Below are positions 56,701-62,910 of a DNA stretch of 64,000 nucleotides, piece after piece; the stretch's first letter is position 1; each line of letters begins with the position of its first letter. This DNA is from Rhopalosiphum padi (taxonomy: Eukaryota > Arthropoda > Insecta > Hemiptera > Aphididae). The notes under the pieces were generated by a model that did not search any database, was not told where the DNA came from, and worked only from the letters and a program-made list of their open reading frames with translations. The stretch is taken from the NCBI RefSeq assembly GCF_020882245.1, contig NC_083598.1, positions 70,623,714 through 70,687,713 of the forward strand, given 5' to 3'. The position numbers were made by a program, and so were the translations under genes.

Positions 56701-59700
56701 AGATATACGTGCAGATTAAATTGCTATGCATTACCGCGTTATAATAATAATAATATTACATATAGGTTACCATATATTGCATTCAAGTCTTTGTTTGTGT
56801 GTGTGTGTGTGTGTGTGTGTTATATAATAACACGTAATACAGTATAAATTGTATTTACCATTTATGTTAGCTGTCAAGCACGTCTATTCTCGTCCGGTTA
56901 AACTTTTTGCAATCGTATTTGTTAGTAATTTCGAGCTCAGATAAAATAGGTATACAATTCAAACGTATAGCTACCAACCCAAAACGGCCCAAACCAGAAA
57001 TTCATAATTCAAAATCTAGTTTCCGTTTCCTTTAGTTTCTATTTATTTTTACTAATCTTTTGAACTAATCAATAGTACCACATAAAGCCACATCCTATTT
57101 TGTTAATAGAATATAATCATTCTTATATACAGTAGCCGCCGCTAACAAAACTTACGTACCTATTTAAGGTTCAGTCGCTTATAAGACCAAAAATCGCTTG
57201 GAACGATCCAGACGTATCCAAATACATTGAAAAATTCAATTATGAGCTTAAATTTCGTAAAATGAAAAAAATAGTAGAAAATATACATTTTAATTAAAAA
57301 ATGTTAATAAATTCATTTTGAAAAGTTATTTTTGTTGAAGTGGTTTTAATTCATATTTTATTGCATTTCACGTACGAGTAAGAAAAGGATAATAATTTTG
57401 AATGCCCGTTAAAAATATGGTCTGCAAAAGTCAGAAATAAAGATGCTCACATTTCCAGAGTCCAGATGCTTTGCTTTATTTGAAAGCTGAAAAATTAGAA
57501 GCAAAAATGGAGAAAGTTAACTTCAAAGTGACAGACAGATAATATTAAGTATATCGATAGAAAAAAGGGAAAATATTTTTTAAAAAAATTACCTAATTTT
57601 TATTTATAACACTAGCACAAGTGTATAATAACGAAATAATTTAAAGTAATAAAACACCAACAAAAAAAAACAAATTTTTTATTAAATACTATATTACATT
57701 TAATATGTTTAAGTAAATAATATGTGAAACAAAAATAAAATTAAAAATCAATTAATTTTTTGCTAGATCGCCTATAAAGTTAATTTTTTTATAACTTATA
57801 AGACACTTTATGCTGGTTCCAAAAATTTAATGTCCCTATACTTATTTATATTTTTAGTTTTTTAAATACAATATGTTTCCATATATTTGCCACGTTTATT
57901 CGGAAAAAAAATCGTCGACCTAATAATTAATATAATTTTTTTGCTTAACATTAAAACTGATTTTATCTGCAAAAGGTCATTTCATCCGAAACGTGTCTGT
58001 TCCTAATTGTTAGTTATGACTTATTATTTTAATTAATTGTAACAAACACTAATTGAGCCAGCTTTACATTTTTTCTAACTTTACCTTCAATTACATTTTA
58101 TTTGGGATGTTAGATTATTAGATTAACATTTTTTAATTATACGATTTAAACACGCCAAATTGAAAATTTCAAATCACTTTGATATTGTATTTGTATAAAT
58201 GTTATTATTAAGTAAAAATCTTTTCTCTTGCTAGTATTTAAGATTCTAAGCAAAACAATAAATGTAAGGATTTATAATGATGTGTTTTTTTTTTCTATCA
58301 TCACATTTTGGAACAGTAAAATTCTTTGATTTTCAAAAATGGAATTTCTTGATAACAAATTGAATATAATTGATATTTTAGGTCAAAAATAAAAAATTTT
58401 CAAGCTCTCAGAAGTTAAAGAAAACAGGAATTTATAAGCAAATCCAATATTTGAAAAAATCAATTTTGTTTTTTTTTTTGTGTAACTTGAAAACAAATTA
58501 GGTACTGTAGATACTTGAAATGTTCATCAAATGTGAATATAACCATTTATCATATACAATAAAAATTGAAAATTGAATGCAAGATCCCACAAACATTGCT
58601 CTTACATCTGTACACAATTATAAAAAATAAATTGTCACAATTTTTTTAATATTTATTTTAAGTTAAAATTTAGACAAAGTTCGTCAAAATTGCAAAAAAT
58701 GCAAACTATTTTATAGTTATTAATTCATTAAAACATTTTTTTTTTTTATAACCAAGTTTTGAAAATGTACCTAATACAAGTTTTTATAAGTAGTTCTTAT
58801 TATAACGTCTTAAGCCATAAAATCTAAAAATGTATAAAGACATGTTTGATATATTTATATTTTAAGATATTATTAATTTATACTAGTAATTAGTATACTT
58901 CATATTTTTACTGTTTTGCAGTACTTTAAGATACTATTAAATTAAATTCAGTTACCTATATAAGTTGATATAATATGGTATAAATATAACATATTAACAT
59001 ATTATTATAATAATTATATAATAAATGCAATATTTCTTATTATATTATTTATTTTTAATATCCTACCTACTGGCTACTATAATACTAAAAGTAAAAATTT
59101 ATTACTTTAATAACTTTATCAAATACCTACCTAAACATATCACTTAATAATATAGGCTGTCAGACCGGTGAGTGGTGACACGTCGAAATACCCGGTACAG
59201 ACCATCACCGCTCTGAATAATTGTTTTTCGTATACAATTATATAGTCGATATAGACACCATTGAATTGGCTCCCAATTTCGGGTAAATATGAAGTTGACC
59301 CTCGAATTGACTCCCGAAAAATGAATATTTGAATTGGCCCCCTAAACTGCAAAATATGATTATTTAACAAGGGGTTCTCATATTATACGCGTTTACTTTT
59401 ATGTCATTGGCACTTTGCACTCAACTACTCAAGTATAGTCAGCGCTGGATATACCTATATTTATATATTAAATTTAGTCTTATTGTCTTAATCATCGTAA
59501 TCTACTACAATAATCGAATATAATTGATTTCTATACACTATTTTTATTTTGTTGTTAATATTTGGTGACCAAAATAGCCGTATTAGGCCATTAGTGAACA
59601 CTTTATTAGTAGATACGCTATCTTCATGCAAGTAAAAAGTTCTATTTATCTGTAAAAACCGTAAAACAATACAAAAACCTACCTATAAATAAATAATATT

Positions 59701-62700
59701 TTAAAATAAAACAAAAAAGCTATTTCGTATAAAAAAATTCATACTAATAAAATACATTAAAGTGTAAGTTCCCACGAATAATGTTTTTACATAACAAAAT
59801 AATTAAATTAACACCTTATTTTACATATTTATCGTTTAAATAAGTAATTTCGTCATAATTGGAACTTAAAATGTATATAAAAAATAAAAATAATCATCTT
59901 AATACATTTTGTAGATCTTATGATTTCAGTATATGAAATACTTCTATAGAATCTTGTGTTAAATTTTCAAAACTTATACAAAAAGTAAAATTTTTATAAA
60001 TGCAATTTTTCGCTATGGTAACAAAATTCGTTTTTAAGTGCGTTTGGATTAGAAATAAGTATCTACTCTATTTTATACATTATTATTTTATCACATTTAA
60101 GTATTGAAAAAAATATATATATAAAATATTTTTAAATATGAAAAATTATTTCATAGGTACTTTGTCAAGTTTGTGATGGTTTAATCTATCAACACCAATT
60201 TAACGTAATATTTCTAAAATATATAAACATTATAACACATAATTTAATACCATAATAGGCATATTAGGCATAATAGTAATAACTAATGGAATAATGAAAC
60301 CACCTGAGTTCGGGTGTATCTATCATTGTATCCACTTTTGTCTTATTAATAATAATAATACCTTAATCTTGCGTTGTCGCGATATTTTCAGTGGGCTCGG
60401 ATTGTACTGGTGGTAGAGAGAGGGGTCAGCCCATCGCAAAGGCTCAAAAAGCTCATGTACTACTCACAACCGATGTCAGATGGCCGAAGGGCGTTGGGTT
60501 GCGCTCAATCAGACGGTAAGCAAATTCCTGTAAAATTAAAACGCTTCTACCTACGTCCTACATGATACAACTGATTAATTAGTATATGCCATATATGCAT
60601 AAGCGGCGATCGCTGATCAAAGGAGGAGATTACAGAGGATTGTCTCCTTGAAATAATTCCTCCTGTCCCACAAAAAATAGCATTATATACCATTTCCTAC
60701 GTCAGTTTTCGACAATACTGTCTTTCTCGAAAATTACCTATATAAATGAAACAAATAAATTGAAGTATGAAATTTTATTAGGTACATATTTAACACTTTT
60801 ATAGTCAGTGGCGACGCCAGGGACGGGCAAGGTAGGGCCATGGCCCTACTCGAAAATGTCTGGCCCTACCACTGGCCTAACCTTTGACATTATAGTATAA
60901 TCATTTTTAATTTTTTTTTGTGGCTCGACTTTATAATTGTTGGCCTCCTATTGGCCCTACCTGGAAAAAAATCCTGGCACCACCACTGATAGAGTAATAA
61001 TTATGTATGACGTCTATATTTATAGTGTTCAATTACAAAGCGTCTGGGTCGAGTTGGTTAGTGTAAAAATAAATACTAATCAATTTGATGTTAGTAATGA
61101 TCATAATTTTATTTTTATTTCATTTCCGATTTCAAACTATTTAGTTGTTACTTGTTACCTATATTGTTTTCTTACGGCAGCCACTAGCAATGCAAAATAT
61201 CATCGATTGGGCCAATTCATGATATTATTAAGTAATAACTAATAATTAGGTATTAATTATTAAAGGCATTAGTATATAAATTACCGATAGGAGCTTTAAA
61301 GTCAGCGCTCATTATTTCCTATATTGACTGATTGTACCACCAATAATCTAGATAATTTTATTAATTATTTTTACTAACAAACTCGAATAAAAAAAAATTC
61401 ATTCAGAAAAAAAGATGAAGTTCACATTTTGAATTGTGACCTCGTCCACATTTTCAAACAAACTATCTAAGGTTTAAATTAATTAACAGTGCCTAATGCT
61501 GAACTACACTTTAATAAACACAATATTGTTTTGTCTAAAATCTAAATACTATAACGACGTATTAAATATTTAAAACAAATAATTTGGATACAATTTATGT
61601 TACTATAATCTGATATCATTTTATGTGTATGTGCGGATTATATGCAAACAATCAACTTTATGTCTTTATTAATGCATATTGTACTACATTAACTTTGGCT
61701 GTTCAAATTGTGTATTTTTGTTTAATTTTTTGTTGAATGTGACACAACCATTAACACAATCCACAAACGTGAATAGATCAGGAAATAGGAAGAATTTTTT
61801 TTGTTACAATCGCATCAAGAAACCCCAGTCATTCTTCTGATAAGAAATTTAAAATTGGGATTTCACTTTCACCTATGATGTATACACATGTGCATATACT
61901 TATTTAGTTTATTTTTGTACATAATTTTGTAGGATGTAAGGAGGTTAATATAATCATTAATGCCAATAGAATGTACATAATGATGTAGGTACGTAATTAA
62001 GGTAGTATACGCACATTATACACACAACAATTTAGTTGAATATCAAACATTTGTTTATATTAAACAAATGTATGACGAGCATAATATGTGTATAAAAAAA
62101 ATACAAAATAAATAAAAAGATAAAAATTATTAAATATTTTTAACTGTATTGTTACAGTCACGAGATCGAAAAATAAAACAAACAAAAAAAATAATAATAA
62201 TAATAATCGCACATAATCATAATAATAATAATAAAAATAAGAGTACAAAACACAGTAAAGAGTATAAACACAATTACATAAACAATATAATAAATATACA
62301 GCAATTGAATTTATCAGTTGTCCGCACAAACACATAGATTACTACAATATATGAATTACAAGAGATTCTAAAATGGATAAAAAGTACTAATAGTAGAGTA
62401 ATAGTATCTTATTAGTAACGGGTCAAAAATAATGGCCAGTATAAATGTCAGCGTACAATTCATCAAAAACATAATTCAATTTTTTTTTCTTACAGACAAT
62501 ATTTTAAGATTTTAATTTTTTTAAATATTTAATGTATGTAGGATGAAGACAAGGAGCAAATGAAGGAGATATTAGAAATGAAACGCATTCACAATCGCTA
62601 TGTCGAAAGAATGCGTGCCAGAGACCTGAGCAGCAAACTATCGTCTTCGTGCGGAAAAAATGCAAACAATGGGACAATTAATCTAAAAGCAAATAAATAA
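15607..62700 (+). CDS. nan: Nanchung-class TRPV channel subunit, whole coding span (17 exons)
   Basis: Splicing 17 segments in consistent phase gives about 900 residues. Seen: N-terminus MGNTESN, ankyrin repeats at about residues 137-343, six membrane segments (S1 ~409-426, S2 ~591-608, S3 ~628-643, S4 ~654-672, S5 ~692-717, S6 ~771-791), a pore stretch at 738-757 and a TRP-helix RNEWQRQWARIVLVVERG. Family knowledge: insect Nan is the OCR-type TRPV partner of Inactive; the two form a cation channel in chordotonal neuron cilia. Nan is preferred over Inactive because the ankyrin segment reads STFDMAYEIGAELNIRN and REIYWQIGSITCAAYPL, typical of Nan/OCR, and because the tail after the TRP helix is short (Inactive has a long C-terminus). 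The length fits Nan (Drosophila about 830 residues), with the excess mostly in the S1-S2 loop. Exons are GC-rich against AT-rich introns. The exon 16/17 junction has a frame ambiguity. The exact start of transcription is not visible. Confidence 0.9.
15698..19603 (+). other. Intron 1 (3.9 kb)
   Basis: Bounded by GTTCGT and a T-rich acceptor ending TTTTAG. Mostly AT-rich sequence with (TA)n runs at about 18,329-18,351 and 18,935-18,950. A denser, GC-richer stretch at about 18,430-18,780 contains a CCCGGG-centred inverted repeat. Two short ORFs there show no recognisable protein. Confidence 0.85.
18691..18767. repeat. GC-rich inverted repeat in intron 1
   Basis: CGTCCCGGG at 18,691-18,699 pairs perfectly with CCCGGGACG at 18,759-18,767; pairing extends a few bases inward with a mismatch. 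The loop is 59 nt. It sits in the GC-richer patch 0.8-1.2 kb before exon 2. Confidence 0.7.
19604..19782 (+). CDS. nan: nan exon 2: N-terminal cytosolic region, residues 31-90
   Basis: Completes the split Gly and reads CGLLVDLMKKAVQTKNFTE.., then ..MIPIAKLVLLRNRDRSRARW. Acceptor TTTTAG, donor TGG|GTCAGT, phase 0 at the end. The Arg-rich end (RNRDRSRARW) immediately precedes the acidic linker of exon 3. This is the conserved Nan N-terminal segment upstream of the ankyrin repeats. Confidence 0.9.
27050..28150. promoter_or_regulatory. CpG-dense island inside intron 2, candidate internal promoter
   Basis: CG dinucleotides are abundant here (for example 27,225-27,545), contrasting with the surrounding AT-rich intron. 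The composition resembles the block in front of the nan start codon. The island lies about 1.6 kb before exon 3, whose residue 97 is a Met (ATG at 29,807). Regulatory function is inferred from composition and position only. Confidence 0.35.
27397..27591. repeat. Microsatellite cluster: (AAT)n, (GTC)n, (AT)n
   Basis: Three simple repeats lie within 200 bp: AAT units at 27,397-27,421, GTC/TCG units at 27,442-27,460 and AT units at about 27,567-27,591. They produce the low-complexity ORFs of this stretch. GT-rich tracts follow at about 27,780-27,800 and 28,041-28,064. Confidence 0.9.
29789..29873 (+). CDS. nan: nan exon 3: acidic linker, residues 91-118
   Basis: Acceptor TACACAG, then LPPLKNMEDANDYDIEKDIP.. 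and ..TIEELEKL, ending with the first base of Gly at TAG|GTAAGT. The acidic linker leads into the ankyrin domain. Phase 0 entry matches exon 2. It is separated from exon 4 by an intron of only 63 bp. Confidence 0.88.
29874..29936 (+). other. Intron 3, 63 bp, open in frame
   Basis: Perfect donor GTAAGT and acceptor CGCAG. The length is divisible by three and the sequence has no stop in the nan frame, so retention would insert 21 residues after Leu118/Gly119. Splicing restores KLG-EVQYREVCWDLK, which fits the family far better, so removal is probably the main form. Confidence 0.8.
29937..30113 (+). CDS. nan: nan exon 4: first ankyrin repeat, residues 119-177
   Basis: Reads GEVQYREVCWDLKERGTVGE, then TALHLCLLNATSIHADLAKR and LLHFYPKLVNDIYMIDEYY, ending TACG|GTGAGT. 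GETALHLCLLN is the classic ankyrin helix-turn signature. Highly conserved Nan/OCR region with clear coding composition. Confidence 0.94.
30114..31061 (+). other. Intron 4 (948 bp)
   Basis: AT-rich sequence with no gene-like content. Borders are GTGAGT and GGTACAG. A short ORF on the minus strand is chance. Confidence 0.88.
31062..31251 (+). CDS. nan: nan exon 5: second ankyrin repeat, residues 178-240
   Basis: Reads GESVLHMAIVNEDPAMVKVL, MDSGADLNER, then a loop CFGNFMSTEDQKASRSDSLD and HEWVNLCPDTNYEG. The repeat at 178-207 is a canonical ankyrin. The Ser/Asp-rich finger after it is a typical inter-repeat loop of TRPV proteins. Donor GG|GTAAAC, phase 2. Confidence 0.94.
31535..31688 (+). CDS. 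nan: nan exon 6: third and fourth ankyrin repeats, residues 241-292
   Basis: After a 283-bp intron with acceptor TCGCAG. Reads YVYWGEYPLSFAACLGQEES, YRLMLARGADPNNQDTNGNT and VLHMLVIYEKI, ending ATC|GTAAGT in phase 0. GEYPLSFAACLGQ and NGNTVLHMLV are TRPV ankyrin signatures. An unspliced read adds VSQSIREIIL then a stop, so splicing is required. Confidence 0.95.
32677..32733 (+). other. Candidate cassette exon of nan (57 nt, phase 0 both ends)
   Basis: Acceptor GTTACAG and donor AGG|GTTAGT frame 19 open codons, NLTFSFSWWFMVAIEWVHR. Exon 6 ends and exon 7 begins in phase 0, so inclusion would keep the reading frame, inserting a Trp-rich peptide into the fourth ankyrin repeat after VIYEKI. Family comparison favours direct joining of exons 6 and 7. 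The candidate could be a rare isoform or a chance open stretch. Confidence 0.3.
34466..34580 (+). mobile_element. Helitron-like 5' terminus
   Basis: Starts TCTATATATAATATATAAAT just after an A, as expected for Helitron insertion between A and T, and continues with GTATGTCTGTTTGTCC and CATCCGATCGCCATGAAACT. This layout is familiar from insect Helitrons. The 3' end is not certain; a CTAG at 34,831-34,834 beside a GTATA..TATAC stem is one possibility. No Rep/helicase coding is seen, so it would be non-autonomous or truncated. Confidence 0.45.
35370..35497 (+). other. Open coding-like island of unknown origin
   Basis: Follows an acceptor-like ATTTCAG. Reads AASVIYCKELPEGTLLDTRV then LHGSLMSGRFSTPAGKLVLS-L and TAA. 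The minus strand over the same bases is also long open (..SLPAGVENLPLIKDPCKTRV..). Composition is unlike the intron around it. The plus frame would need a phase-1 donor, so it does not fit nan exon 6 (phase 0). It may be a transposon remnant or an exon of a nested gene. I do not recognise the protein. Confidence 0.35.
36190..36340 (-). pseudogene. Non-LTR retrotransposon reverse transcriptase relic
   Basis: Read on the minus strand from 36,340: GLK*GDILSTLCFNLAHEK then AIKDNRSANNEFEQ, matching the RT motif G-(L/V)-K-Q-G-D-x-L-S-P-x-L-F-N-L-A-L-E-K. A stop (TAG) replaces the expected Gln (CAG). After a frame slip the stretch ADYINDII at about 36,190-36,210 resembles the following YADD-type catalytic box. 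Dead fragment; it lies about 110 bp before exon 7. The RT family is clear, the clade is not. Confidence 0.7.
36452..36602 (+). CDS. nan: nan exon 7: fourth/fifth ankyrin repeats, residues 293-342
   Basis: Acceptor CCGGCAG. Reads STFDMAYEIGAELNIRNVQN, LTPLTLAAKLARIQMFFHIL and KIEREIYWQIG, donor TCG|GTAAAC. FDMAYEIGA and REIYWQIG distinguish Nan/OCR from Inactive/OSM-9. Last ankyrin repeat and the entry to the pre-S1 linker. Confidence 0.95.
36603..38117 (+). other. Intron 7 (1.5 kb)
   Basis: AT-rich. A 90-codon plus-strand ORF at 37,275-37,547 is rich in I, L, F and Y and shows no family motif, so it is judged chance. Acceptor TGTTTAG. Confidence 0.85.
38118..38221 (+). CDS. nan: nan exon 8: pre-S1 linker, residues 343-377
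   Basis: Reads GSITCAAYPLTQIDTIDNDT then GQISRNSALNLVVFG, donor GGC|GTGAGT, phase 0. ITCAAYPL..IDTID..SALNLVVFG is the characteristic TRPV (Nan/OCR) post-ankyrin linker. Confidence 0.94.
38442..38524 (+). CDS. nan: nan exon 9: pre-S1 helix, residues 378-405
   Basis: After a 220-bp intron with acceptor TTTAAAG. Reads ESPEHLEMMDGVLVDLLNAK then WNAFVKF, ending in phase 2 at CAG|GTAAGC. EHLEMMDG..VDLLNAKW..FVK is the conserved TRPV segment just before S1. Confidence 0.93.
38648..38675. repeat. (ATT)n microsatellite
   Basis: About nine uninterrupted ATT units in intron 9. Confidence 0.95.
40270..41420. promoter_or_regulatory. CpG-rich island in intron 9
   Basis: CG-dense sequence in AT-rich intron, including a near-repeated CCGCGG(C/T)ATACGC at about 40,491 and 40,538. 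Similar in style to the islands before exon 1 and in intron 2. It may be an internal regulatory element, an unannotated promoter, or simply unmethylated germline DNA. Confidence 0.28.
41695..41731. repeat. (TTA)n microsatellite
   Basis: About eleven TTA units in intron 9. On the minus strand this yields a poly-Asn stretch in a chance ORF. Confidence 0.95.
42140..42800 (+). repeat. Dispersed AT-rich repeat, intron 9 copy
   Basis: Contains AAATAGCTCAAAATGAGTCC and ATTTTTCAAAACATTATGT, matching AAATAGCTCAAGAAGAGTCA and ATATTTCAAAAATTATACTATGT at the left end of the window. Boundaries uncertain. Confidence 0.45.
43340..43811 (+). CDS. nan: nan exon 10: S1 and extracellular S1-S2 loop, residues 405-562
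   Basis: Acceptor CGTTTAG. Reads RFYRQFILFAFYFSISMVCF then VLRPGPPPTGLKPPL: S1 is about 409-426. A loop of about 150 residues follows, rich in Thr/Ser with a run of six Gly, and N-glycosylation sequons NYT, NES, NDS, NHT and NYT. The long loop is the most divergent part and explains most of the excess length over Drosophila Nan. Chosen donor AAA|GTAGGT at 43,812 retains STWNPANHTF; an in-phase donor ACC|GTAAGC at 43,704 would shorten the loop by 36 residues. Confidence 0.88.
43812..46881 (+). other. Intron 10 (3.1 kb)
   Basis: AT-rich, no gene-like content. Contains a short TCCAGG..CCTGGA stem near 44,573 and an (AAATA)n tract at about 45,779-45,805. Confidence 0.85.
46882..47061 (+). CDS. 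nan: nan exon 11: S2, residues 563-622
   Basis: Acceptor GTTAACAG. Reads SKKFWWNKRQKVCRLMAVHS, TDDLIRMGSEVAMFVGAFLY and LLAAVREAGFLGTQMFIENL, donor TTG|GTCAGT. S2 is about residues 591-608; the preceding basic/Trp segment ends the extracellular loop. Exactly 60 codons, phase 0 at both ends. Confidence 0.93.
48631..48723 (+). other. Candidate nested first coding exon
   Basis: ATG opens MKKKSRRSTNSEDGADDLNI then YAQQFKNQKIL and meets a good donor CTG|GTAAGA. The unspliced read runs on to TAA at 48,748-48,750. The sequence is high-complexity, hydrophilic and unlike the intron. It does not fit nan topology (it would sit between S2 and S3). No family recognised. It may be the first exon of a nested gene or a transposon gene fragment. 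Confidence 0.3.
48996..49336. mobile_element. Non-autonomous TIR transposon (hAT-like MITE), 341 bp
   Basis: Perfect 21-bp terminal inverted repeats at 48,996-49,016 and 49,316-49,336 (left end CAAGGCTGTGAATTTAATGC). The interior carries repeated AATATGC motifs, as expected for subterminal transposase-binding sites. No coding capacity for a transposase. Flanks share ATATAA two bases outside each end; a clean 8-bp duplication is not visible, so the superfamily call is tentative. Confidence 0.75.
49823..49910 (+). repeat. Short tandem repeat (about 34-bp unit, 2-3 copies)
   Basis: Unit approximates TAACATTAAGTTAATATTGA followed by an A-tract. Copies differ in A-tract length and by a few bases. 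Local tandem duplication in intron 11. Confidence 0.75.
50110..50261 (+). CDS. nan: nan exon 12: S3-S4, residues 623-673
   Basis: Acceptor CACGCAG. Reads AIAPARVMFLFSCLLMMTIP, PLRLTCYDKAEDIIAVIIML and TTCPYFLFFC, ending AG|GTACAA in phase 2. Two hydrophobic segments (about 628-643 and 654-672) correspond to S3 and S4; S4 lacks the regular Arg array of voltage sensors, as usual in TRPV. Confidence 0.93.
50262..50959 (+). other. Intron 12 (698 bp)
   Basis: AT-rich; no coding content. Acceptor CCGGCAG. Confidence 0.88.
50960..51069 (+). CDS. nan: nan exon 13: S4-S5 linker and S5, residues 673-709
   Basis: Reads RGFKTVGPFVVMIYRMVMGD then LLRFVSIYMVFVMGFSQ, donor CAAG|GTGAGA. FKTVGPFVVMIYRMVMGDLLRF is the strongly conserved TRPV S4-S5 linker, site of the vanilloid-pocket-equivalent region in the family. 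S5 begins near residue 692. Confidence 0.95.
51070..52159 (+). other. Intron 13 (1.1 kb)
   Basis: AT-rich with a GC-richer patch at about 51,160-51,230 and 51,480-51,570. Nothing recognised as coding. Confidence 0.86.
52160..52341 (+). CDS. nan: nan exon 14: end of S5 and pore, residues 710-770
   Basis: Acceptor TTCCGCAG. Reads AYYVIFLSYDNPLTPEGIDD, SVLNPMPTPTESIMAMFLMS and VNTFTDYYTAFDKTSHTLVA-K, donor AAG|GTACGT. The pore helix is about 738-750. The filter region (SVNTFTDYY) lacks the GMGD of vertebrate TRPV1-4, in line with the Nan/OCR class. Confidence 0.94.
52342..54391 (+). other. Intron 14 (2.1 kb)
   Basis: AT-rich, with a CpG/microsatellite pocket at 53,140-53,400 (including a CGCA run at 53,220-53,236) and GT-rich sequence at about 54,294-54,349. 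The true acceptor is ACGTAG at 54,391; the later TATAG would remove conserved S6 residues and break the frame. Confidence 0.85.
54392..54508 (+). CDS. nan: nan exon 15: S6 and start of TRP helix, residues 771-809
   Basis: Reads FCFIVFMVIVAILLVNMLIA then MMGNTYQKIAETRNEWQRQ, donor CAA|GTGAGT. LLVNMLIAMMGNTY is the diagnostic TRPV S6 gate. Phase 0 at both ends, 39 codons. The acceptor has a weak pyrimidine tract, yet only this site keeps both frame and conserved residues. Confidence 0.93.
56796..56821 (+). repeat. (GT)n microsatellite
   Basis: About a dozen GT units in intron 15. Confidence 0.95.
57130..57850 (+). mobile_element. pogo/Tigger-like DNA transposon relic
   Basis: Left edge CAGTAGCCGCCGCTAACAAA after TA, with CGCTTATAAGACC inside, typical of Tigger-like ends. 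At about 57,475-57,541 the plus strand reads DALLYLKAEKLEAKMEK then VNFKVTDR*, resembling the CENP-B-type DNA-binding helix (..LQ.KA..LA..-G..-F.-(A/V)-(S/T)-DGW) of pogo transposases, preceded by a degraded ..AKVRNKDAHIS. Stops and frame slips show it is dead. The right end near 57,820-57,850 (GGTTCCAAAAATTTAATGTC) only loosely mirrors the left. Confidence 0.55.
58440..58640 (-). repeat. Dispersed AT-rich repeat, minus-strand copy
   Basis: Reverse complement carries GATGTAAGAGCAATGTTTGT then GGGATCTTGCATTCAATTTT; about 35 of 42 positions match the copy at 112-153. The shared ATTTCAAGTATCTA segment follows in the same order. Same family as 50-800, 42,140-42,800 and 59,830-60,010. Confidence 0.6.
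59263..59342 (+). repeat. Short degenerate repeat GAATTGRCYCCC
   Basis: GAATTGGCTCCC (59,263), GAATTGACTCCC (59,304) and GAATTGGCCCCC (59,331), plus a partial GAAGTTGACCCTC (59,291). Similar in style to the GTCCC repeat at 1,817-1,972. Unknown origin. Confidence 0.7.
59830..60010 (+). repeat. Dispersed AT-rich repeat, plus-strand copy
   Basis: Shares AACTTAAAATGTA-ATAAAAAA and GAATCTTGTGTTAAATTTTC with the left-end copy at about 52-155, in the same order and with similar spacing. Degenerate, no coding. Confidence 0.55.
60392..60515 (+). CDS. nan: nan exon 16: TRP helix, residues 810-851
   Basis: Acceptor ATTTTCAG. Reads WARIVLVVERGVSPSQRLKK then LMYYSQPMSDGRRALGCAQSD, consensus donor ACG|GTAAGC. 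WARIVLVVERG follows EWQRQ to complete the TRP helix. The last eight codons are problematic: the +1 frame reads VALNQT and ends in phase 0, which would join the natural exon 17 acceptor. In the uninterrupted frame the exon ends in phase 1. See exon 17. Confidence 0.85.
60516..62548 (+). other. Intron 16 (2.0 kb)
   Basis: Contains the MITE-like element at 60,805-60,988, a possible gag-like scrap at about 61,739-61,840 and an (AAT)n stretch near 62,187-62,234. Its 3' border may be 62,541 or 62,548. Confidence 0.8.
60805..60988. mobile_element. Short TIR element (MITE-like), about 184 bp
   Basis: Ends CAGTGGCGACGCCAGGGA and TCCTGGCACCACCACTG are imperfect inverted repeats. The interior has TGGCCCTAC at 60,841, 60,861 and 60,952 and a perfect 18-bp palindrome at 60,832-60,849. 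ATAG borders both sides. Much GC-richer than the intron. Non-autonomous; superfamily uncertain (hAT-like ends). Confidence 0.6.
62549..62700 (+). CDS. nan: nan exon 17: C-terminal tail and stop
   Basis: Frame reads DEDKEQMKEILEMKRIHNRY, VERMRARDLSSKLSSSCGKN and ANNGTINLKANK, then TAA at 62,698-62,700. The strong acceptor ATGTAG would start the exon at 62,542 in phase 0, incompatible with exon 16 ending in phase 1. Starting at 62,549 (acceptor GAAG) keeps one open frame, giving 900 residues. Alternatives are a phase-0 donor CCT|GTAAAA at 60,530 joined to 62,542, or a one-base error in exon 16. The helical EMKRIHNRYVERMRARD is conserved in Nan; the end is Ser/Asn-rich. Confidence 0.75.
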
Positions 62701-62910
62701 TATTTGTATAATAATAATTTAAGTCCATAAAAAATATGTACAGAATTATATATAGAATTACACATGATTATTGTATATATATATTATGTATAGCTGTATA
62801 AAATACATAAATTATATTTATAATGTATATATTATAATTAAGATACTTTCAGTAAAGATGTTGTTAGCTATAATAAGAAAAAAATAAATGAAAAAGAAAA
62901 ACATAAAAAC
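62701..62910 (+). terminator. nan 3' UTR with polyadenylation signals
   Basis: AATAAA occurs at 62,692-62,697, overlapping the last codons, and at 62,883-62,888. The second is the more plausible cleavage signal. The region between is AT-rich and non-coding. Cleavage position inferred. Confidence 0.5.

Larger units (their letters stand above)
54509..60391 (+). other. Intron 15 (5.9 kb)
   Basis: Holds a (GT)n microsatellite (about 56,796-56,821), a pogo/Tigger-like transposon relic (57,130 to about 57,850), dispersed repeat copies (58,440-58,640 minus; 59,830-60,010 plus) and a small GAATTGRCYCCC repeat (59,263-59,342). A CpG-richer pocket lies at about 55,430-55,700. Confidence 0.85.

Noticed and set aside
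15607..62700. Identity as Inactive (OSM-9 type) rather than Nanchung
   Set aside because: Exon 7 and exon 8 residues (FDMAYEIGA, REIYWQIG, ITCAAYPL) follow Nan/OCR; the C-terminal tail is far too short for Inactive.
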